Below are positions 17,490 to 25,459 of a stretch of 64,000 nt of DNA, piece by piece (position 1 is the first letter of the stretch; every line of letters begins with the position of its first letter). This DNA is from Paenibacillus xylanexedens (GTDB lineage Bacteria > Bacillota > Bacilli > Paenibacillales > Paenibacillaceae). The stretch is taken from assembly GCF_017874615.1 (NCBI RefSeq), contig NZ_JAGIKV010000001.1, positions 62,001 to 126,000 of the forward strand. Reading direction: 5' to 3'. Made by a program: the position numbers and the translations under genes. The notes beneath the pieces are model-generated. The model had not been told where the DNA came from. It saw only the letters and a list, made by a program, of their open reading frames with translations, and made no database searches.

Positions 17490-17800
17490 AAAAAAGCCCC
17501 ATCCCTGGAAAGGGACGAGGCTATACTCGCGTTACCACCCTAATTCTGTTCATCACAAACCACATCCAGGCAAGCCTGGGTATGCTCTGTCATCAACAGC
17601 GCTTATGCCCCGCTATACTACCGCAGGGTGCCGTTATAACGTACGGCTTACGGTTCGGCTTACACACGGCAATCAAGATCACCGCTTCAGCGTCACTTCT
17701 CCGGGGAGATATTCGGCTATAACTCATCCATTGGTTTGCACCAACCACCAACTCTCTGAGGGATGAGATCATAACGTACTGAACCCGTCATGGAATCACT
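17490..17800 (-). promoter_or_regulatory. T-box leader (isoleucine) upstream of ileS
   Basis: The minus strand shows the T-box antiterminator AGGGTGGTAACGCG at 17528-17541 and a terminator at 17490-17522 (AGCC-CGTCCCT / AGGGA-GGGGCT, then T6). Stem I has AGAGAGTTGGTGGTTGGTG and CTCATCC / GGATGAG arms, with the loop E elements AGTA and GAATATC; ATC at 17708-17710 is an isoleucine codon in the expected place. Uncharged tRNA-Ile would favour read-through into ileS. The specifier assignment is by eye and less sure than the element itself. Confidence 0.93.
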
Positions 17801-17857
17801 ATTCATTATGAATATAGTTATAGCCTCTTTGCAGACAAAAGTCAACCAGGCGACAGA

Positions 17858-18367
17858 CTAATAAATTTCTTTCATCTCCCGCTCACGGTCACGCACTTCC
17901 TGCTCCCGGCTCTCCAGCACTTCCCAACCATCCTGAGTCAACAGTTCAAGCTGCGCTTCAACAAGCGTGCGGAAACGGGCACGATAAATCGAGGCCTGCT
18001 TTTTCAGTTCTTCCACTTCCAAAGCAATTTTACGCGATTTTCCCAATGATTCGTTCACGATCCGGTCTGCATTTTTCTCTGCTTCCTTCACGATCAACTG
18101 CGCTTCTTTCTTCGCATTACCCTTCACATCATCAGCAGCTTCCTGCGCAATGATGATCGTTTTGCTAAGCGTCTCTTCAATTGTAGAAAAATGATCCAGC
18201 TTTTCCTGAACGGACAGCAACTGATTGCTCAGCTCTTTGTTCTCGCGAATGACGCCTTCGTAATCTTTGATGACTTGATCCAGGAATTCATTGACTTCAT
18301 CCTCGTCATACCCGCGCAAACGTCGGGAAAATTCCTTGTTGTGTATGTCCAGCGGCGTTAATGGCAT
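17858..18367 (-). CDS. divIVA: Cell division initiation protein DivIVA
   Basis: DivIVA binds negatively curved membrane at poles and septa and recruits division and sporulation partners. The 169-residue protein has the N-terminal membrane-binding domain MPLTPLDIHNKEFSRRLRGYDEDEVNEFLDQV, then two long coiled coils. The ATG at 18367 follows AGGAGGT by seven bases; the GTG nine bases upstream is too close to the Shine-Dalgarno. It sits downstream of the ylm genes, as in Bacillus, and its 240-base leader has notable secondary structure. Confidence 0.96.
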   Translation of the reverse strand: MPLTPLDIHNKEFSRRLRGYDEDEVNEFLDQVIKDYEGVIRENKELSNQLLSVQEKLDHFSTIEETLSKTIIIAQEAADDVKGNAKKEAQLIVKEAEKNADRIVNESLGKSRKIALEVEELKKQASIYRARFRTLVEAQLELLTQDGWEVLESREQEVRDREREMKEIY

Positions 18368-18420
18368 GCTGTCCACCTCCTGTTAAAGTTCCTTCCCGTC
18401 CAGAGAAGGTTTGCAGCATA

Positions 18421-18475
18421 TGGGTACCACCCAAGGGGCCGTATCGTTGATGCCTAACCTTGGCAACGTATACGG
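18421..18475 (-). ncRNA. Predicted pseudoknot in the divIVA leader
   Basis: On the minus strand CCGTAT-A-CGTTG (18464-18475) pairs with CAACGATACGG (18439-18449), 11 bp with one bulged A. The loop holds CCAAGG (18458-18463), which is complementary to CCTTGG two bases after the stem (18431-18436): an H-type pseudoknot. CCTTGG overlaps TGGGTGGTACCCA, which can form a competing hairpin. It ends about 53 bases before the divIVA ATG. I do not recognise a known riboswitch class. The folding is by eye. Confidence 0.45.
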
Positions 18476-18607
18476 AATGCAGGATCAGAATTGCATCCTC
18501 CAACGTTCATGTAAAGCATTGACTTAATGTTTATCGGATACACCGCGTATTTTCTACACCTTTATGATAAACATTTCGACAAGAAAGCGGATTTTCCTGC
18601 AACAGAC

Positions 18608-19390
18608 TCAGGCAAATTTACCGATTTTCACTCGGCAGCGCCCTTTTTTGGTCATCCCATCCTGTTCCATAACCTTGAAACGGCCAAATCCCTGAATGGA
18701 TACGACATCACCCGCTTTTAGCGATTTGGAGGGATCTTCCTCAACCTTCCAGTTCACACGGCAGCGACCAGCTTTGATCGGCACCAGCACTTTACTGCGA
18801 CTAAGCCGATACACATCTGCGCAGATTCCATCCAAACGAAGAGAAGCGACCGTAATGTCCATCGTCTCCAGTTTACTCTCTGACCATCGCATCTGATCCA
18901 AAGGAAGTAACTCTGTGAACACATGTAACCGATGCACCTGATTCAGTTGAAGCGATAAAAAAGCGCCGGTTTCCGCCGCCACCACTGTATGGCAACCGTC
19001 CTCCAGCACTTGGATATCTCCGATCTTTCCACGTTTCATCCCAAGCCCGAGCAGGGAACCCATATAGTCCCCATGCTCCAGCTCCGAGATTTTCTGATCA
19101 TCAGACGTGATACTGAGCACCTGCATTCCCATATCCTCATCATCCAGATACATATAATCAGGTGCAACCAGCGCACGCTTGCGTTCAGCAGCCTCGTAAC
19201 CACCATCCAGACGAATCTGAACGTCGTTACGGCGATTGGCAAGAGTCTCTAAGATAAAAACCTGTCTTGGATCAAGAAAGTCAGTTAGCTTCATGTCATG
19301 ATACTTACCTGCCTGCTCAACCCAATCCGAAGCCTTGTCTACAAAATCTCGCTCATCATGGCTAAAATGTTCGTAAATTTCACCGCTCAT
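18608..19390 (-). CDS. ylmH: YlmH RNA-binding S4 domain protein
   Basis: The 260-residue protein has an N-terminal domain typical of YlmH (HFSHDERDFVDKASDWVEQ, TDFLDPRQVFILE) and a C-terminal S4 domain (LRLDGICADVYRLSRSKVLVPIKAGRCRVNWK...GDVVSIQGFGRFKV). Family members bind stalled 50S subunits carrying peptidyl-tRNA in ribosome quality control. The gene belongs to the conserved ylm group and precedes divIVA. A short dispersed repeat separates it from ylmG, unlike the tight spacing of the other ylm genes. Confidence 0.93.
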   Translation of the reverse strand: MSGEIYEHFSHDERDFVDKASDWVEQAGKYHDMKLTDFLDPRQVFILETLANRRNDVQIRLDGGYEAAERKRALVAPDYMYLDDEDMGMQVLSITSDDQKISELEHGDYMGSLLGLGMKRGKIGDIQVLEDGCHTVVAAETGAFLSLQLNQVHRLHVFTELLPLDQMRWSESKLETMDITVASLRLDGICADVYRLSRSKVLVPIKAGRCRVNWKVEEDPSKSLKAGDVVSIQGFGRFKVMEQDGMTKKGRCRVKIGKFA

Positions 19391-19415
19391 CTATGTCACC
19401 CTACCCTAATTGTCC

Positions 19416-19629
19416 GTGTTCAAAAAGACCGGTTTTCAGTACCGAGAAGATGGGATAAAGCTAGAAATGGAGTAGCGGAGCGTAGAAAAAACTACGTGAG
19501 CAACTACAATGTTTCCGAAGAAAACATACTTCGTAAGCCTCCCGCTTATTTCGGCTGAATTCCATATTCGATGCTGACGATGCCACTAGGCATCCTTCGT
19601 AATCAAAAGCGGACTTTTTGAACAACCTC
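19416..19629. repeat. Short repeat with inverted ends, long copy
   Basis: About 214 bases between ylmG and ylmH end in inverted copies of GTTCAAAAAG-CCG-TTTT (left end 19418-19436, right end 19605-19623, 17 of 19 matches). The right part shares AGAGGTTGTT-AAAAAGTCCG and GATTACGAAGGATGCC with the short copy at 58463-58551. No coding capacity is evident, so it is a non-autonomous element. Confidence 0.75.
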
Positions 19630-19898
19630 TAATATGCAAAATACCGGAGTATGGAAATCAGCCCATTAAGCGCAAGCTGCAGAACGATCAGCGCCACAAT
19701 CGGGGAAATATCCAGCACACCGAACAAAGGCGGTATAAATCGGCGAAACGGTCTTAAATATGGTTCCACTAATTTGCCCAGCCATTCACCGATGAAGCTT
19801 TCCCGCGCATTGGGAAGCCAAGACATCAATATGTAGACAATGACCATGTAAAAGTAAATCTGGTATAACGTGTACAACACGCTTTCAATCTGATACAA
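19629..19898 (-). CDS. ylmG: YggT-family membrane protein YlmG
   Basis: The 89-residue protein has two membrane helices and the YggT signature WLPNARESFIGEWLGKLVEPYLRPFRRFIPP between them. It starts with TTG at 19898, seven bases after GAGGTGA. Members in cyanobacteria and chloroplasts affect nucleoid and division; in firmicutes the gene always travels with sepF. Its stop codon abuts the edge of the adjacent repeat. Confidence 0.92.
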   Translation of the reverse strand: MYQIESVLYTLYQIYFYMVIVYILMSWLPNARESFIGEWLGKLVEPYLRPFRRFIPPLFGVLDISPIVALIVLQLALNGLISILRYFAY

Positions 19899-19905
19899 AA
19901 GTGGC

Positions 19906-20373
19906 TCACCTCATTCTGTTATAATCTTGCTCGCTGTCAGCCAGTATTTCCGTAATTGATCCCTGAATTTCAACCGTATCTGGCGTACAGAGAAAAATGT
20001 TTCCGCCGATTTTGGAAATACCGCCACCCAATGCATATACCGTGCCACTCAAAAAATCAATAACGCGCAGCGCTTGGTCCTGGCGAATTCGTTGCAAGTT
20101 CACCACAACGGTACGATGCGAACGCAGATGGTCGGCAATTTCCTGAGCCTCGTCATAAGAACGCGGTTCATACAGGACAACTTTAACATTTTTCTGGGAA
20201 TGAATGCTCACCACATTATTCCCCCTTTGGTTTCTACGTTTATCGAGACTGGAGGTTTCAGCTTCCTGATGTTCAGCATCATTTTCCTCCTGCGCAGCCA
20301 TTCGCTCACGTTCCACAATCTCTTCCTCTTCCTGAAGTCCGAGGAAATTCATAAATTTATTCATTACGCCCAT
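19906..20373 (-). CDS. sepF: Cell division protein SepF
   Basis: SepF binds FtsZ and the membrane and bundles protofilaments at the septum. The 155-residue protein has an N-terminal amphipathic helix (MNKFMNFLGLQEEEE), an acidic linker and the C-terminal globular domain NVKVVLYEPRSYDEAQEIADHL...VVVNLQRIRQDQALRVIDFLSG. It overlaps ylmE by ten bases. The ATG at 20373 follows AGAGGGGGG by six bases. Confidence 0.95.
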   Translation of the reverse strand: MGVMNKFMNFLGLQEEEEIVERERMAAQEENDAEHQEAETSSLDKRRNQRGNNVVSIHSQKNVKVVLYEPRSYDEAQEIADHLRSHRTVVVNLQRIRQDQALRVIDFLSGTVYALGGGISKIGGNIFLCTPDTVEIQGSITEILADSEQDYNRMR

Positions 20374-21065
20374 CGTGAACCCCCCTCTTTTCCTACGAGA
20401 ATCGATCCTAGCCGTACCCAGGTTGCCCCTTCTTCAATGGCCACTTCAAAATCATTGGACATTCCCATCGACAGCTCAGTTAATGGCTCTGCTGTAAGGG
20501 CTTGTCCATTCAGTTGATCTCTCAGCTCACGCAATCCACGAAATACGGGACGCGTCAGCTCCGGATCTTCCTCATGAGGTGCCATGGTCATCAGGCCAAC
20601 GACCTTGAGATTGTTGAACGAACGAATATCACGCAAAAAAGAACTTGCCTGTTCAGGCTGTAAGCCATACTTGCTCTCTTCACCTGAAATATTCACCTGC
20701 AAAAACGTTTCCACTTGGATGCCAAGTGAAGCTGCTTTTTTATCCAACTCCTTCGCCAATGACAAACGATCCAGTGAATGGATATAACGAAACTTGCCAA
20801 TCACGTCTTTCACCTTGTTTGTCTGCAAATGACCGATAAAGTGCCAGGTACCCTGCTGACCAAAAGCTTCCCATTTGGCCTGTGCATCCTGCCACCGGTT
20901 TTCTCCAATATGCTCAAGACCATGATCCAGCACCGATCCCGTTGTTTCAAGTGAGACATATTTCGTGACCGCAATCACATTCACATCATCACGATGACGG
21001 TTACTGCGCCGACATGCATCCTCGATCTTCTGATTTACCTGTTGTATACGCTCCTCCAATGACAC
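20364..21065 (-). CDS. ylmE: YggS-family PLP homeostasis protein YlmE
   Basis: A 233-residue PLP-binding TIM-barrel protein without known catalysis, involved in vitamin B6 balance. The PLP lysine lies in VNVIAVTKYVS (near residue 35), with HFIGHLQTNKVKD and the C-terminal GMSNDFEVAIEEGATWVRLGSILVG as family signatures. It lies between pgeF (six-base gap) and sepF (overlap), so it is co-translated with the division gene. Confidence 0.95.
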   Translation of the reverse strand: MSLEERIQQVNQKIEDACRRSNRHRDDVNVIAVTKYVSLETTGSVLDHGLEHIGENRWQDAQAKWEAFGQQGTWHFIGHLQTNKVKDVIGKFRYIHSLDRLSLAKELDKKAASLGIQVETFLQVNISGEESKYGLQPEQASSFLRDIRSFNNLKVVGLMTMAPHEEDPELTRPVFRGLRELRDQLNGQALTAEPLTELSMGMSNDFEVAIEEGATWVRLGSILVGKEGGSRWA

Positions 21066-21071
21066 AGAGGG

Positions 21072-21971
21072 TCACCTCTCTTCCAGCCCAATCCAGCTCG
21101 CCATCCGCCCTGTAACACTACTTTCCTTCCGATAGGAGAAAAATAGTTCGGGATGACAACTTGTACACCATGTTGTACATTCGATATGATCCGGCATTAT
21201 TCCTGCTTTCATCATAATGTGTCGATTACATTCTTTCAAGTTTAACATCGTTTTACCGTTATTCACGGCTCGATATGCTTGTTTAGAAGCAGAATCCTTG
21301 TATTCATCATTAACCGGGAAATCATCAAACCAAACCCGTACATGCTGCATGACCGCCTCATCCACTTCATAACAGCAATCCCCAATCGACGGACCGATTG
21401 CAGCTCGAATGTCCTGCCTACGGCTGCCATACTCCCGTTCCATCGTCTCCACCATGGATACAGCGATACCCGCGACTGTACCTTTCCAGCCGGCATGAGC
21501 AAGACCTACCGCCTGCTGCACAGGGTCATAGAAATAAAGCGGAACACAGTCTGCGTAGAAAGAAGTCAACAGCACACCAGGCACATTCGTGACCAATCCA
21601 TCCGTATCCTGCAACGCAGATTGACGATCAAGTAATCCTCTGCTCCGATCTTCAGCGGTAATTACAGCTACATGTTTGCCATGCACCTGCTCTCCACAGG
21701 TCCATGCTTCTGCTGCAAAACCAAGCTTCTCGGTTACAAGCCTGCGGTTGTTAAGTACAACTTCAGGGTCATCCCCCACATGATAAGCACAATTGAGCGT
21801 AGCATACGGAACTTTTCCAACTCCACCATGCCTCGTCGTAAACCCGACTGACAACTGTTCAAATTGCTGTGTCCAGGGCTCAACATATAATAATAACGGA
21901 TCAGGACCGAAATCTGAATTTGGGTTCTTGGTCCGTTCAAGTAATTCCTTATCCAATACAAAGGGTTCCAT
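21072..21971 (-). CDS. pgeF: Peptidoglycan editing factor PgeF (YlmD)
   Basis: The 299-residue enzyme is of the polyphenol oxidase / multicopper-like family, in which the enterobacterial member removes L-Ser misplaced in peptidoglycan precursors. Conserved features are TTRHGGVGKVPYATLNCAYHVGDD, QVHGKHV, the zinc-site residues in FYADCVPLYFYDP and AHAGWKGTVAGI, and IGPSIGDCCYEVDE. It is second in the ylm operon. The cyclic placement with division genes agrees with a wall-related task. Confidence 0.92.
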   Translation of the reverse strand: MEPFVLDKELLERTKNPNSDFGPDPLLLYVEPWTQQFEQLSVGFTTRHGGVGKVPYATLNCAYHVGDDPEVVLNNRRLVTEKLGFAAEAWTCGEQVHGKHVAVITAEDRSRGLLDRQSALQDTDGLVTNVPGVLLTSFYADCVPLYFYDPVQQAVGLAHAGWKGTVAGIAVSMVETMEREYGSRRQDIRAAIGPSIGDCCYEVDEAVMQHVRVWFDDFPVNDEYKDSASKQAYRAVNNGKTMLNLKECNRHIMMKAGIMPDHIECTTWCTSCHPELFFSYRKESSVTGRMASWIGLEER

Positions 21972-22022
21972 TATCTCACCTCACCACTTCCAGTGTACCA
22001 AATGAGCCACATTCTGTCTCAT

Positions 22023-22415
22023 TTATATCGTTCGACGCTGATTACGTTCCGACCGTTCAATGCGTTCCACTCGCTCTGTGCGGTTATGCTGCTGTTCATC
22101 ATACAGGCGCGCTTCGCGATCACGCTCGTCATACGTATTTTCCTTCACCTCATCCATCTTCACCAGTATCACATCTGAACCAATCTTCACAATGTTTCTC
22201 CAGGGAATCACCAGATCCGTTCCCCCGCCAAAAAGACCCATAAAACGGCTGTACCCTGGCACAACAATCGCTTCAATTCGTCCCTGCTTCAGATCCAGCT
22301 CCAAATCACTGATCTGACCGAGGCGTTTACCATCCGTAATGTTAATGACATCCTTTGTCTGAAAGTCCGATATTTTCATGCCTCGTGCCGCTACTTCGCT
22401 CGTATTTACTTTCAT
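22023..22415 (-). CDS. ylmC: YlmC/YmxH-family PRC-barrel protein
   Basis: The 130-residue protein has a PRC-barrel-like core (MKISDFQTKDVINITDGKRLGQISDLELDLKQGRIEAIVVPG...VIPWRNIVKIGSDVILV), and then a highly charged Arg/Glu tail rich in ERVERIER-type repeats not found in the short Bacillus form. The ATG at 22415 has the better ribosome binding site (AGGGGGCGGG); the core would also fit a start at 22379. The role is unknown; the family occurs in spore formers. Confidence 0.85.
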   Translation of the reverse strand: MKVNTSEVAARGMKISDFQTKDVINITDGKRLGQISDLELDLKQGRIEAIVVPGYSRFMGLFGGGTDLVIPWRNIVKIGSDVILVKMDEVKENTYDERDREARLYDEQQHNRTERVERIERSERNQRRTI

Positions 22416-22529
22416 TCATTCCCGCCCCCTGTTATTCCTCTTCTGCCCGTTCTTCACGCTTCTATACAATATATGTTTCAGGGGCGAAAAATGTCCTGTT
22501 TTTCATCGAATGTGGAAACGGTCCAAAAC

Positions 22530-22571
22530 AAAAAGACGACCAACGGTATACACTGCCCCGATTGATCGTCC
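22530..22571 (-). terminator. Terminator of sigG
   Basis: A 9-bp stem (GACGATCAA / TTGGTCGTC, one wobble pair) is followed on the minus strand by T5. It lies about 20 bases after the sigG stop. Confidence 0.75.
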
Positions 22572-22589
22572 TTCTGCCTTTACATCGTG

Positions 22590-23372
22590 TTATGACTTTA
22601 CATGTTTTTGCATCTGCTGTATCGCTGATTTCTCCAGACGTGATACCTGAGCCTGGGAAATGCCAATTTCATCAGCCACTTCCATCTGGGTTTTCCCTTC
22701 GAAAAACCGCATCGACAGAATCATTTTTTCCCGCTGACCAAGACGATGCATCGCTTCACGAAGTGCAATTTCCTCGATCCATGACACATCTTTGTTTCTG
22801 TCATCGCTGATCTGATCCATAACATAGATCGGATCTCCACCATCATGATAAATCGGTTCGAAAAGCGAGACCGGGTCCTGAATGGCGTCCAATGCAAAAA
22901 CAACATCTTCCTTCGGCACATTCAGTACTTCCGCAATTTCGAATATCGTCGGTTCCCGGGAATTTTTATTCGTCAGGCTGTCACGGACCTGAAGTGCTTT
23001 GTAAGCAATGTCCCTCAAGGAGCGAGATACCCGAATTGGGTTATTATCACGCAGGTATCGACGGATTTCACCGATAATCATCGGCACCGCGTAGGTTGAA
23101 AATTTGACATTCTGGGATAAATCAAAATTATCAATGGCTTTCATCAGGCCGATGCAACCAACCTGGAACAGATCATCGACAAACTCCCCCCGATTGTTAA
23201 AACGCTGAATGACACTGAGTACCAGACGCAGGTTGCCATTCACTAATTTCTCTCTTGCTGAGCGATCATGGTGTTGCTGAAGGGAATGAAACAATTCCCG
23301 CATTTCAGTGTTGGTGAGGACAGGCAATTTTGCGGTGTCCACGCCACAAATCTCGACTTTGTTTCGGGTCAT
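22590..23372 (-). CDS. sigG: Sporulation sigma factor SigG
   Basis: The late forespore sigma factor, 260 residues. The N-terminal MTRNKVEICGVDTAKLPVLTN is characteristic of SigG; region 2 includes RLVLSVIQRFNNRGEFVDDLFQVGCIGLMKAIDNFD and FSTYAVPMIIGEIRRYLRD, and region 4 ends in TQMEVADEIGISQAQVSRLEK. It is separated from sigE by 111 bases with a possible sigma-F promoter, so it can be read with the spoIIG operon or alone in the forespore. Confidence 0.97.
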   Translation of the reverse strand: MTRNKVEICGVDTAKLPVLTNTEMRELFHSLQQHHDRSAREKLVNGNLRLVLSVIQRFNNRGEFVDDLFQVGCIGLMKAIDNFDLSQNVKFSTYAVPMIIGEIRRYLRDNNPIRVSRSLRDIAYKALQVRDSLTNKNSREPTIFEIAEVLNVPKEDVVFALDAIQDPVSLFEPIYHDGGDPIYVMDQISDDRNKDVSWIEEIALREAMHRLGQREKMILSMRFFEGKTQMEVADEIGISQAQVSRLEKSAIQQMQKHVKS

Positions 23373-23406
23373 CGTGATTTACCTCCCAAGGAGAAACATT
23401 AATGTA

Positions 23407-23435
23407 CATTATCTCCGGGGCAGGCTTTTTTATTC
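23407..23435 (-). promoter_or_regulatory. Possible sigma-F/sigma-G promoter of sigG
   Basis: GAATA (23431-23435), a 14-base spacer and GGAGATAATG (23407-23416) resemble the sigma-F pattern (GYATA, about 15 bases, GGNNANAATA). sigG is known to be read by sigma-F and its own product. The match is partial. Confidence 0.4.
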
Positions 23436-23483
23436 GTACTTGGCACCCTTGCCAGTAATACCCATTCTGACCAACGATGTATT

Positions 23484-24206
23484 TCAGACCATTTTATTGA
23501 ACTCCTTGCGGAGTCTTTTAATGATTCTTTTTTCGAGTCGAGAGATGTAGGATTGGGAGATTCCAAGTAGATCGGCTACATCTTTTTGTGTCTTTTCTTC
23601 CCCATCCGTCAAGCCAAAACGAAGCTCCATAATCATTCGCTCGCGCTCCGTTAATTTTTCCAGTGCCTTGTGCAAAAGTTTCCGGTCTACCTGCTCTTCA
23701 ATATTCCGATAGATTGTATCGTTTTCAGTACCCAGTACATCGGATAATAATAGTTCATTTCCATCCCAATCAATGTTGAGCGGTTCATCAAAAGAAACTT
23801 CAGTTCGGATCTTACTATTACGTCTCAGGTACATTAAAATTTCATTTTCGATACAACGTGAAGCATAGGTTGCCAGTTTGATTTTCTTTTCCGGGTCAAA
23901 TGTATTAACTGCCTTGATCAATCCGATCGCTCCAATGGAGACCAAATCCTCAATATTGATTCCTGTGTTTTCAAATTTGCGTGCAATGTACACCACCAGA
24001 CGCAGGTTGCGCTCAATGAGCATTGCGCGAATGGCCGAGTCTCCCGAAGATAATTTTTGCAGCAAAAATTCTTCTTCTTCCCTTGTCAAAGGCGGCGGAA
24101 GTGCCTCACTTCCCCCAATGTAATAAATCTCTTCACTCTTGAGTCCCAATAAAAATAACAGACGGTAATATTGCAGCTGCGCCACCAGTTTCCATTTCAC
24201 AAGCAT
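23484..24206 (-). CDS. sigE: Sporulation sigma factor SigE (pro-form)
   Basis: The early mother-cell sigma factor, 240 residues, made as an inactive precursor whose first about 27 residues ([26 protein letters not shown]) are removed by Spo[17 protein letters not shown] marks the start of the mature part; region 2 has [21 protein letters not shown] and region 4 [35 protein letters not shown]. It lies 11 bases after spoIIGA. Confidence 0.98.
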   Translation of the reverse strand: MLVKWKLVAQLQYYRLLFLLGLKSEEIYYIGGSEALPPPLTREEEEFLLQKLSSGDSAIRAMLIERNLRLVVYIARKFENTGINIEDLVSIGAIGLIKAVNTFDPEKKIKLATYASRCIENEILMYLRRNSKIRTEVSFDEPLNIDWDGNELLLSDVLGTENDTIYRNIEEQVDRKLLHKALEKLTERERMIMELRFGLTDGEEKTQKDVADLLGISQSYISRLEKRIIKRLRKEFNKMV

Positions 24207-24217
24207 GTACGTTCCTC

Positions 24218-25207
24218 CTATACCACATTCAGCGGCTTTTCTGTTGCTCCCGCAGAGAGAGCCGTAGACTGCGCAGAAGCAGCGTCTTGCACAAGTTCAG
24301 GATGAATCACGGCCTGGTATTTCCCATCCGACGACAAAACACCTCCATCCAGCCCAATGAGTACTCTTGTCGTCTCATAACATGTTTCCTCCATCGTCAC
24401 CTTCACCCGGTCCGGCTTCATTGCCAGCATAAACGCAGTCCCTTTGTTAATGCCCCGATAAGGCACCAGCCGCAGTCGATCCTGCCACTGAAAACTTTCC
24501 TGATCCAGCTCCAGAATAAGGTTGTCCGGCGCCTCGTCCTTGAGTCTACCCTTCCATGAAGCGGGTAACATGTCTTGCCATAACGAAACCTCCATCACCA
24601 TGACCGGCATGCGCGATAAGGGATCTGTAAGTTGATTGCCCGTATCCAGAAGGCCTGTACAAGAAATGACTACCTCATCGATGCAGACCTCAACTTTACC
24701 CAAATAGGTCGTCATGCGATCCGTTTTCCGTTTGGAGCTCTGCACAGCTTTGAATAAAAACAGGACAGCAAAAAATACGATAAACGTGAACCAGAAAGCA
24801 ATTTTCAGATCAAATGACATACCGCCAGAAGCCGTGAACCAAATGCCGTTAAACAACTCACCGGAGCTCTGAAGCATGTAATGCACACCCAGAATACCTC
24901 CGGCAGCGACAAAATTAATCACATAGAAGGTACCGAGCGTCCTCGCAAAAGCCTGCAGACCTTTAAAACCAAAAGCAATCGTAAGCATGACCAGCGAGAA
25001 CCCGAACTTGATCAGAAAGGTGAACATAAAATCAAACTCCGGTACAAACATCATGACCACGTATAATGCACCCACAATGGCTGACAGCAACCATCGCCAC
25101 CAAACCAGCTTTGTCTTGCGCATCCAGGCGGTCATTCCGATGAGTGCACCGTCAATACACAGGTTTGTCAAAAAAATCAGATCCACATAAACAACCAAAG
25201 TCTTCAC
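24218..25207 (-). CDS. spoIIGA: Sigma-E processing peptidase SpoIIGA
   Basis: The 329-residue aspartic protease cleaves pro-SigE after a signal from the forespore. Five N-terminal membrane segments ([17 protein letters not shown] on) are followed by a soluble domain with the catalytic [17 protein letters not shown] near residue 188. It forms the spoIIG operon with sigE and lies 250 bases after ftsZ, as in Bacillus. The promoter region has the unusual 22-base spacer of Spo0A-activated promoters. Confidence 0.95.
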   Translation of the reverse strand: MKTLVVYVDLIFLTNLCIDGALIGMTAWMRKTKLVWWRWLLSAIVGALYVVMMFVPEFDFMFTFLIKFGFSLVMLTIAFGFKGLQAFARTLGTFYVINFVAAGGILGVHYMLQSSGELFNGIWFTASGGMSFDLKIAFWFTFIVFFAVLFLFKAVQSSKRKTDRMTTYLGKVEVCIDEVVISCTGLLDTGNQLTDPLSRMPVMVMEVSLWQDMLPASWKGRLKDEAPDNLILELDQESFQWQDRLRLVPYRGINKGTAFMLAMKPDRVKVTMEETCYETTRVLIGLDGGVLSSDGKYQAVIHPELVQDAASAQSTALSAGATEKPLNVV

Positions 25208-25272
25208 CTGCCTGCGCGCAACATATCGAAATACCGGTACCCGATATCCTGATATTCATGAGCATATTCACA

Positions 25273-25306
25273 AGTATACGGAGCCCCCTGTTCAAAGTCT
25301 GTCTAA
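25273..25306 (-). promoter_or_regulatory. Possible Spo0A-activated spoIIG promoter
   Basis: TTAGAC (25301-25306) and TATACT (25273-25278) are 22 bases apart, the same non-standard spacing known for the Bacillus spoIIG promoter, which needs Spo0A. A degenerate 0A box (TTTGTCGGAA on the plus strand, 25332-25341) lies about 30 bases upstream of the -35 box. Confidence 0.45.
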
Positions 25307-25402
25307 TCATGGGGGTGTGGTTCCAACTTTTTTTGTCGGAATTGCTCAGGCCCTTTGTTCAGAATTTGTTCATTACTGTATGCTATGATATCTAAATAAA
25401 CA

Positions 25403-25440
25403 GAAAAAACCCGGTCGCTCCATAAGGAGTACCGGGTTTC
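25403..25440 (-). terminator. Terminator of ftsZ
   Basis: A 9-bp stem (AAACCCGGT / ACCGGGTTT) with T6 on the minus strand lies about 20 bases after the ftsZ stop, and separates the dcw cluster from spoIIGA. Confidence 0.93.
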
Positions 25441-25459
25441 CAATAAATTGATTTGCGTA

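Noticed and set aside
18421-18434. GGGTGGTACC upstream of divIVA as a second T-box
   Set aside because: It resembles the T-box antiterminator core, but there is no stem I, no specifier loop and no terminator with T-run before divIVA. I treat it as part of another structured leader.
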